The position numbers were made by a program, and so were the translations under genes. DNA of 64,000 bases from Ulva prolifera (Eukaryota > Chlorophyta > Ulvophyceae > Ulvales > Ulvaceae): contig CM041204.1 of NCBI GenBank assembly GCA_023078555.1, positions 4,370,430-4,434,429 on the forward strand. The letters run 5' to 3'. This document shows, piece by piece, positions 56,901-64,000 of the stretch (position 1 is its first letter; each line of letters opens with the position of its first letter). The notes under the pieces are model-generated. The model had not been told where the DNA came from and searched no databases. It saw nothing but the letters and a program-made list of their open reading frames with translations.

Positions 56901-59900
56901 CTTGCCGCACACGCGCATGCATATGGGTGTGGCTGCGGGGGGGCTGTGCTTGAGTGGCACGCCGGCCGATTAGGTCGGGCATGGTGTTGGGGGCGCCGCT
57001 GCTTCTCCAAGTGCAGAATCAACGCAGAATGTTGCAGATCGCGCTTGCTGTGGCTCGGGCGTGCGGTGTTGCAATTGGCTCCCTGGCACTGAGTCGCACG
57101 CTACTTTTGCAGTGCTACCTGTCTCCGGGCCCCAACTTGACCAGCATAACCTGCACGCACATGTGCTGCGTGTGGCTGGCTGCGTAGTGTGCGGTTCCCC
57201 TGGTTGTTGCTCGCGGTACTACCTGCCTTGCATACTTTGTCCTTGTAACACACGCACTCACGGTAGCGGTACATGCATGAGGGGCTCCTGTGTACCGCCA
57301 ATCATGCATACCCTGCTTTACATATGACATAGTACCACATCAATCACGCCACAGGTTGAACAGTGCTGGTGCATCTGTCAAACCTGGGATTCAGGAATGT
57401 ACGGCAAATATGCGTGGGTGCAGTGGCGTAGACGTTGCAGGGGCCCCCGTCGCAGCCGCACTTGCCAAGCAGACTGCGTGGGCCCCCGCGGCGGCGAGCT
57501 GCGGCACTCGCTTCATGCATATGTTCAAGGACACCGCAGGGTGGAAAGCGAGCCCCCCCCGGCAGCAGCGGCATGTGCGCCGGGCTGGCTACCTCATGTG
57601 CTTGCATACGCAAGAGCCGCGCCCGCGCTTGCACTTTCTCGCACGTCGGGCCGGGGCCTCTGCTGGGGGGAATCTCTCGTGACAGCTTCTGCGCTGGACC
57701 GGTGAAACTGTCGCCTGCGTTCGAGCATGCTATCATCTAGGTCTCTCTTCCAAACGATGCTGATCAGTGGTGACGTGCAGGTGGCCCGAAGGAGATCGTC
57801 CCAGAGCGCGTCAAGCAAAGGCACCTCAAGACCGCTCTGGACTTCATGCTGTCTCTCGGTGGCCCTGTTTCCGGGAGGCTTACTCAGACGTTCATTCAGG
57901 GCATGATCCCGGCCATCCCCACTCAAGAGGAGGTCCCATGTGCGGCTCTTTGCATTGCTTGCTGTTCTGCTGCTGCAACCGAGCACCACGAGGTGATCTC
58001 CACCGCGGATAAGCAATGTCTGTGTGCCATCGAGTCCAGGCGTCTAATATTTAGGACAAGATTATCCCAGATAGCTATAGCATTCATGAGGGGAGCCTGA
58101 GGTCACTCTTAACCTGCCTACTCTAGAATTGCAGCAGCGCTGTGCGAAAACTTTACCTCCGCTTGTATATATATAGAATCACATCTTCACAACAAATCTG
58201 AGGCTTGCATGTTTGAACACATACGGTGAAAATGCAGATCTGGCGGCAAACGTTAGGGGCCAGATTGTCCCTCTGGGCTTGTACGACAACTTTGAGCGGT
58301 CGGTCGAGTACTTCTACATCATGCCCCGGATCATCCGCTTCCGCACGGCCATCGTCGGCAAAGTGAGCTGGTTCAACCTCCTCACCAGCCCCGACCCCGC
58401 TTCGGCGATCGTCGCCGACGGAGTCAAGCTCGAGCTGAGTGAAGCATTCGTTGACGGCAACACCGTGCGCCGCACCCACACGCCCTGCGCCCGCCTGCGC
58501 CTGCCAGCGCCCTGTGTACTGTATACAGTGCGGTGGGACGAGTCCACTGAAGAATATCACAACTGCATGCCAACAGTGGTGGACTTCTCTGCATGCTTGC
58601 AGCGCAGCGCCATCTCTGACAAGGAGTAGGGGGGAAAGCGTGCGCTGTCCCTGTGGGCAGGGCGCCTGGGCCTGCCTGGTCGCGGCCCTCCGAGTCGTGG
58701 TGGCATGGACGTGCTTTGAGACTGCGGAGTGGATTGCCTCTGACACATGTACCTGTGATGCGCCCTCCAGGGATCCTCAGGCGCAGTCGCGCCGCTCTCG
58801 TGTCCCATCTGGTCGTAGTTGACCGTGTGCGAGTGTGCGATCTATCCTTGCCTGGGGGTGACGAGGCCTGTTTGCGAGAGGCATGATGTATCAGGAACAA
58901 TTCATGCCAGCACATGAATCCTAGTAATTTGCCAGGCTCTGTGGCATGCGCCAGCTGCCATGCAGGTGTTTGTGAGGCTGCACACCCCCACCGGCTTGAT
59001 TTACGGCGCGAACCGGAGCTTTGCGGGGCCGATCGAGGGGGAGCCGACGTTCAACTTTGCCGCAATCCTGTACATGGACCGCGACTCCAAGGTCTGCGGC
59101 TACAACATCCAGGTGCGTGATGGAGTGACCGTGGAATGGCCGTGCCAGGTGACGATGGAGAGCTCCGTTCGTGCTCATGTTGATACTGCTGACCTTTTCC
59201 TCGGCAGCAAAGGTGCCAAGAGATCCTTTTCCTGGGCAAGCTGACAAGCACACTTCACGCACCCAGGTGAGATCAGCGGCTATTCTCGTGGTGTTCAAAT
59301 GCACACTGGACATGCAGGCACCTCACTTTGGAGCGTTCAACCGGTTCATCGACCCGTTGCGCGACGGTGGCTTCCCGTCCCCGGAGGCGCTGGCCCTCGT
59401 GCCGGACTCCCCCTTCAAGCGCGCCTACCTGCCGAAGGAGGGCGTCACCACGTGGCTCGAGGAGATCTGCGACGTCGCGACCGGGGAGCTGTGCCTCCCA
59501 GTCGATGGCACAAAGTGCGCTTTGTTCTTGTTTGCATTGGTTTCCAAACACTGGTGAGAACTGCTTTGCGCTTTGCTATGATCATGACCCCTGCAACCAC
59601 TACAAGAAACTTGACCTCCCCTAGAGTGCGTCTGGGGCGGTTTATAGAAGACGCTTGGGGCAGATCTGTGCCGTTGGGCGTTGCGCTTGGGGCACATTAG
59701 GCCATGTATTGGGGCTAATGCTGGCCAAGGGCAAATGCTGTACGTGACCACAACTAGTTATCTACTTGTGCTGCTGTATCAGACAACTACAACTACCACT
59801 TCGCCCATGCACTCTGTTGCCACATCTTCAGAAGATATGTTGTCATGGACCCAAATGCTACTGCCACCCCCACTACTGGTGGAATTGCTAGTAGTAGCAC

Positions 59901-61637
59901 AATCACAGTCGATGCAGTGCTGACAATTGCCGGCGCTGTGCCGTTCGCATGCATGTGCCGTTCAAGGCCACAGGTGGCATGTGCACACGTTGCGCACACA
60001 CAGCAGCTGTCTTGCCGCGCGGGCGTGTTGGTATGTTCTGGCCAGAACACCCGGGTGTTGCTGGCTGCGTGGGTGTGTGGTTCCCCTGGTTGTTGCCCGC
60101 GGTGCTACCTGCCTTGCTTGCTTCGTCCTTGTAACACACAGCAGCTGTCTCGCGCCTCCCGCTACAGCCGGTGAAGCAGCATACAGCTGCAGCTGCCGCA
60201 GGATACGTTTGACGCAGCGTTTTGTCTTGTGGCGCTGCGGGTCATATTGTCGATCATCTAAACTTCGTTGACAGTTTGAAAACCTGTGCCGCGTGAGACT
60301 ACGCTGTGGCGTTCAGGCCGGACTGCCCTGACTGGACAGCATGTGGTACCGTAAGAGAACTACACATGTACTGAGTGACGTGCGCACGGCACTAATCAAG
60401 GCAGGATCCCCGGTGCCGGGTGGCCTGCCATGATGATGATGCCTAGGTGTCACACGCGTGACACCTAGGCAGGCACCTGTATGCGGGTGTAATGTCTTGC
60501 GTGCTAAGCAATATGCTGGCCGTGTCGCCCGACACATGTAATGTAACATTGTCCACCGCTCGCATGCAGGTACTATGCTGACAAGGCAGACTGCATGGAG
60601 AAGCTCGGCCAGAAGCGCATCGGAGGCTACGACGACATCGACAGCGACACCCTCACTTGCCGGGCGCTGCACCGCCTGCTGGTGCCGACGCGGCCAGAGG
60701 GGCACTGCAAGCACCTCGCTCCCGACCTCTCGGAGGAGGAGGGCGGCGTCTGCATCGACCGCCTCAGCGAGGTGTACAACAAGCGCACCCCAACGTGCGG
60801 CCCTCCCCCACAAAACTGATCGTGATCCCGAAGTTCTGATGACACTGATGGCGGTGCTCCTTACATGTAATCGGCAGTGTAGCTGTACATGTATGTAGTT
60901 GCAGCTTACAAAACAGCGGTCGGCAGAAGACAAACACCAAAACCGAATCTCATCCGAATATTAATCAACAGCAACACAAACAATCACACTACAACCACAG
61001 CCACACCTCGGTGCAGCTGTACATGTATATAGCTGCAGCTGTGTATGCGTGTGCTAGTGGGTGCCAGTGTTGTATTCAACCAAGTTGAATGAGGCATGTG
61101 TGCGATAGGACCCCGCGAAGTGCGCAGCATCCTTATATTTTACCTCGGTAGATGCAAGGGTGCACATGTACATGCCTGCACTGCTGGGTGGCTGAGAAAG
61201 CGCATGAGAAGTTGTATGAGATCTCAATCTAGATTGAGAGGCGACCTGTGGGACACGCATGGCCGTGTGGCAGCTGCAGCATCAAGGACCCACACAAGCA
61301 CTCACGTGTCCCTGCGTGGTTTCTTGGTGTGCGTAGATGAGGATGTTGACAATTGAATGTAGATAGTTGTGTTGACAAACCCGATGCGTGGTGCTGCAGG
61401 TTCCAGTGCGGCTATGATGACGTTGGATACACAAACCCCATTGCTCCGGGAGGCATGGCGTATGTGAGTGGCGGCTACCCCGACACAGTCGCCGACTTCG
61501 CAACCACGGAGCCGGTCACTGTGCCTGGCCCGGTGTGCAAGGCGTCAGGGGCTGTGCGGAGGGAGGCCGGCAGCAGGCGCCGCACGTCCAGGTCCCGCTG
61601 GGGCAAGGCTTCTGGACCGGGAACACATGTACAATGA
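53968..61637 (+). CDS. Secreted NTF2-like protein with Cys-rich domain, copy 2
   Basis: Same gene as copy 1. Exons: 53968-54064, 57781 to about 57990, about 58177-58464, 58966-59112, 59318-59553, 60570-60771, 61407-61637 (or a stop at 60819). Exon 1 differs slightly (SLMLLVAHMAVGLC). The other exons I compared encode the same protein as copy 1; the visible differences (T to C at 59109, an extra T near 59228, G to A at 59305) are silent or intronic. An intact frame in both copies suggests selection or very recent duplication. Confidence 0.72.
54248..54305 (+). mobile_element. LINE family B 3' end, diverged (unit 2)
   Basis: Counterpart of 45203-45261. Confidence 0.65.
54956..55063 (+). mobile_element. 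LINE family B 3' end in intron 1 (unit 2)
   Basis: Counterpart of 45956-46063, with the same flanking repeats. Confidence 0.8.
55490..56048. mobile_element. Element with terminal inverted repeats (unit 2)
   Basis: Counterpart of 46490-47048; its right inverted repeat carries a G to C change (atacgcctat). Confidence 0.5.
56240..57248 (+). mobile_element. LINE family A 3' region in intron 1 (unit 2)
   Basis: Counterpart of 47240-48248, nearly identical. Confidence 0.6.
60013..60133 (+). mobile_element. Short LINE family A 3' end (unit 2)
   Basis: Counterpart of 51012-51132, with a few substitutions near its 5' end (gggcgtgttggt, tgggtgtgtgg). Confidence 0.8.
60440..60471. repeat. Perfect 14-bp-stem hairpin (unit 2)
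   Basis: Identical copy of the hairpin at 51439-51470. Confidence 0.9.
60906..61014 (-). mobile_element. LINE family B 3' end, antisense (unit 2)
   Basis: Counterpart of 51905-52013, but without the LINE A insertion next to it. Confidence 0.75.
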
Positions 61638-61787
61638 GAAGAACGAACCCGGTGTTTGCTTAAGTTGCATATCGTATGTATGTGTCGGCTTACAAGCGTC
61701 GTGCAGAGCATGCTGCTGTTCGCATGTGCTGTCTAGAGTTGTGGTCGGATTTACAGGGGACACTAGAGCATGTAAATGCTTTGCTAG

Positions 61788-61950
61788 GGGAGCAAGGGTT
61801 GCGATATGATGCGGGCCTGGAGGACGCGATCCTGCCGGACTGAGTTGTGAGTGCGGTTGTAGTGTTCGTGTGTGTGTGAGTGTATGTTGCAGTTGATTCG
61901 GATGAGATTCGGTTTCAGTATTTGTTTTCTCCCGTTCACTCTTTTGTAAC
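61788..61950 (+). mobile_element. LINE family B 3' end at the unit 2/3 border
   Basis: Same insertion and target repeats as 52980-53142. Confidence 0.85.
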
Positions 61951-62775
61951 CTTTGCTAGTGGAGGGATATATATGTGGTACCGAAATCGAGTCAAGACAG
62001 TCAGTTGCCACAGCTAGCTATAGCGCTGTGCAGGGGACGTGTACAGTTCCTCGTGGTGCACAACGCATTCATCGTTTGCTGCTGCTGCGCTTACTGCTCA
62101 AGATGTGCAAAGCCTCGTACTCGTGACGGATCTCGATCGCGAACAGTGCGCGGCGCTCCACAACGATCGATCGAATGGACCGTTGCATGCATGTGGTCGG
62201 AGCCACGTCATCGGAATGCGCCACTGCAGCACTGTGTATCGAGACATCGCAGACTGTTGTAGCCGCAATTCGCGATGATTGGGCTGGAGAGCTTTTTGGA
62301 TGGCCGCCTGTGCCGGACGAGGTGAGCTGAAAGAGGTGAGGCACGTTCAGATGACGCCTCCGACGTGTGGGGACGTGCCAAAACGTGCATAGCCGGGGGC
62401 ACAGATGAGTACGCGTGTGTGCATGCATGCGTATGCGCCACTACACGCATGCGTGCGATGATCGCTGCAGCCATGGCGCGGGGTGCAGGCTGGCAGCTGC
62501 GCGCAGGCGCGCTTGCCATATCGTATGCGGGCAAGAGGTCTTTAGCTGTGTCCCGCGACTCTGCAGGTGTTTGTAGCCGCCATATGTGCACTGCTATCGA
62601 GCGCTGGCAATTGATGCCTTTGTCGGCAATCTCCAATCAGTGCCAGCAACACGCGAACTCGCGATTGGTTTTGTATATCCACTGCAGCGCTAGCTGAGAC
62701 TGTGCCTGAATCACGTCCTTCTGCCGTGCATCAAACGCTGCGGTAGGTGCAAAATAGACAGGGTGAGCAGTCAAC

Positions 62776-64000
62776 ATGCTCTCCAAGTGGCTTGCAAGTC
62801 TCATGCTCCTGGTGGCGCATATGGCCGTGGGGTTGTGCGATGAAGAAGAGTACGACCTGCTACTCCCTGTCGGTGCGCTGCTCTCCTGGGACAGAAACTG
62901 GAGCGCTTGGGTCTGTAGCTAGCTTGCTTGAGCGCTGTAGATCTAGAGTAGCTCGAATTCCGCGGAGCTTATACCAGGCATATGGTGCCTCAGGCTGGGC
63001 CTGGAGGACCCGGTGCTACCGGACTGGCGCGGTTGCAGTGTTGCCGTGTGTGCTTGTTGCATCGGATGAGAGTCTTTTGTGATTTTCGTCTTCTCCCGTC
63101 CACTCTTCTGTAAAAACTGGTGCCTCAGGCTGTTCACGTCGCAATTGGCCATATGGTACAATGTTCCGGGTACGACGTGCGCGGTGTGCGCGACTGGCGG
63201 CCAGCACAGGTTTGCAGTGTATGCATCCATATCGACCGAGTGAGCATTTGTTATGAGCACAGGTTTACAGCGCACGGCGTCCTCATGTGCACATACGACC
63301 GCACCGCGCGGCATGACACACATGTTTACGCACGCACCCCCTAGCGCGAACGCATCCAAATATTTCAACGCATCACTGGGACCTCTTGCGAAACGGAAAT
63401 GTTCCCCCTGCTAGTCCGGCAGGATCGCGATCCTGACTTTCATCTCAGCGTCAAGCCTCCACAATGCCACGTGCGCTGCATGCAGACAGCGACAGCATCG
63501 CCCACTGCACGAATGCGCCTTGCGGTCTTTGCAGACGAGTGAATATACGCCCTTTCAATTGTGTATACGCCCGCTCGCGCGACGACAATGCAATTGCTGT
63601 TCTGGTGTAGCCAGCGCTGGCCACCACCCCATGGCTGCAGTGGCCACCGAGCCGCATGCGCACAGCAGACTTGCTCATCGAGGCCGATATCGATTTTCCT
63701 GACCACTGTCCCGGTGTCGCTAGACTGAGGAGTGGGCGCTGCTGTAGTCACCACGGTGTACACGGTGAGTGCGGTTGTTGTGTTCGTGTGTGTGTGAGTG
63801 TATGTTGATGTTGATGCGGATGAGATTCGGTTTCAGTGTATGTTTTCTCCCGTTCACTCTTTTGTAACCCCCACAGTGTACACTCGTGGCCGTGTGTGAC
63901 TCGGAGTGGCTGTTGATTCGGAACAGATCCTTTTGTTGTGTTTGCATGCCAAGTGTCTATGCCCGTTCACTCTTCTGTGACCACTGCCCCATGGCGGCTT
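62776..64000 (+). CDS. Secreted NTF2-like protein, copy 3 (partial)
   Basis: Exon 1 (62776-62872) encodes the same signal peptide as copy 2, and the first intron then runs off the window. LINE B ends lie at 63056-63113 and 63764-63871 as in unit 2. Confidence 0.65.

Larger units (their letters stand above)
52980..61787 (+). repeat. Tandem array unit 2
   Basis: 8,808-bp unit, taken here from the LINE B end at its left border to the same point in unit 3. Positions 53143-53560 have no counterpart left of unit 1, so unit 1 is cut or rearranged at its left edge. Confidence 0.95.
61788..64000 (+). repeat. Tandem array unit 3 (cut by the window end)
   Basis: Matches unit 2 at an offset of 8,808 with no difference noticed over the 2.2 kb present. 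The array continues beyond the window. Confidence 0.95.

Noticed and set aside
43760-64000. Idea that the array is purely an assembly duplication
   Set aside because: Units differ by clean insertions with target duplications and scattered substitutions, which assembly error would not create; read depth is still the real test.

Overview
This looks like nuclear DNA of a eukaryote, most likely a chlorophyte green alga. The genes are broken by many GT-AG introns, often with GTGCGC, GTGCGG or GTGAGT donors. TGTAA, the chlorophyte poly(A) signal, closes the DRP5B gene and the tandem gene and also forms the 3' end of the retrotransposons. One gene is a DRP5B/ARC5-type dynamin, a chloroplast-division GTPase of the green lineage. 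I cannot name the genus. Splice junctions were placed by hand, and the reading phase was checked across almost all of them.

Left third (1-24 kb): a long open frame on the minus strand that resembles a TerD protein and runs off the left edge; a minus-strand AlkB-like 2-oxoglutarate/Fe(II) dioxygenase exon (3.2-3.9 kb); a poorly supported stretch; a truncated LINE (7.9-8.5 kb); a two-exon gene for a probable Tat-exported thylakoid-lumen protein (10.1-10.9 kb); and two tandem minus-strand paralogues of SAMHD1-type HD-domain dNTP triphosphohydrolases (13.7-17.6 and 19.4-23.6 kb) that share nearly all intron positions.

Middle (24-39.5 kb): an eight-exon EML-type (HELP plus WD40) microtubule-associated protein on the plus strand, divergent from the second SAMHD1 gene and convergent with an eleven-exon DRP5B dynamin on the minus strand. 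A small unrecognised minus-strand gene follows near 39 kb.

Transposon-rich stretch (39.6-43.7 kb): a 59-bp repeat present three times, then a SINE-like element whose tail is split by two different LINE families at exactly the same target. A separate antisense LINE fragment has a 21-bp target-site duplication.

Right third (43.8-64 kb): a tandem array of two complete units and one cut unit (period about 9.0 then 8.8 kb). Each unit carries one secreted-protein gene: a signal-peptide exon, a 4-kb first intron full of retrotransposon debris, NTF2-like exons and a Cys-rich exon with a CRxLH...HCxH signature. The protein pattern resembles a secreted family I know mainly from fungi. Units 2 and 3 agree wherever I compared them. 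Unit 1 is almost identical over 45.9-52.9 kb but clearly diverged in its first 2 kb, and several retrotransposon insertions are private to it.
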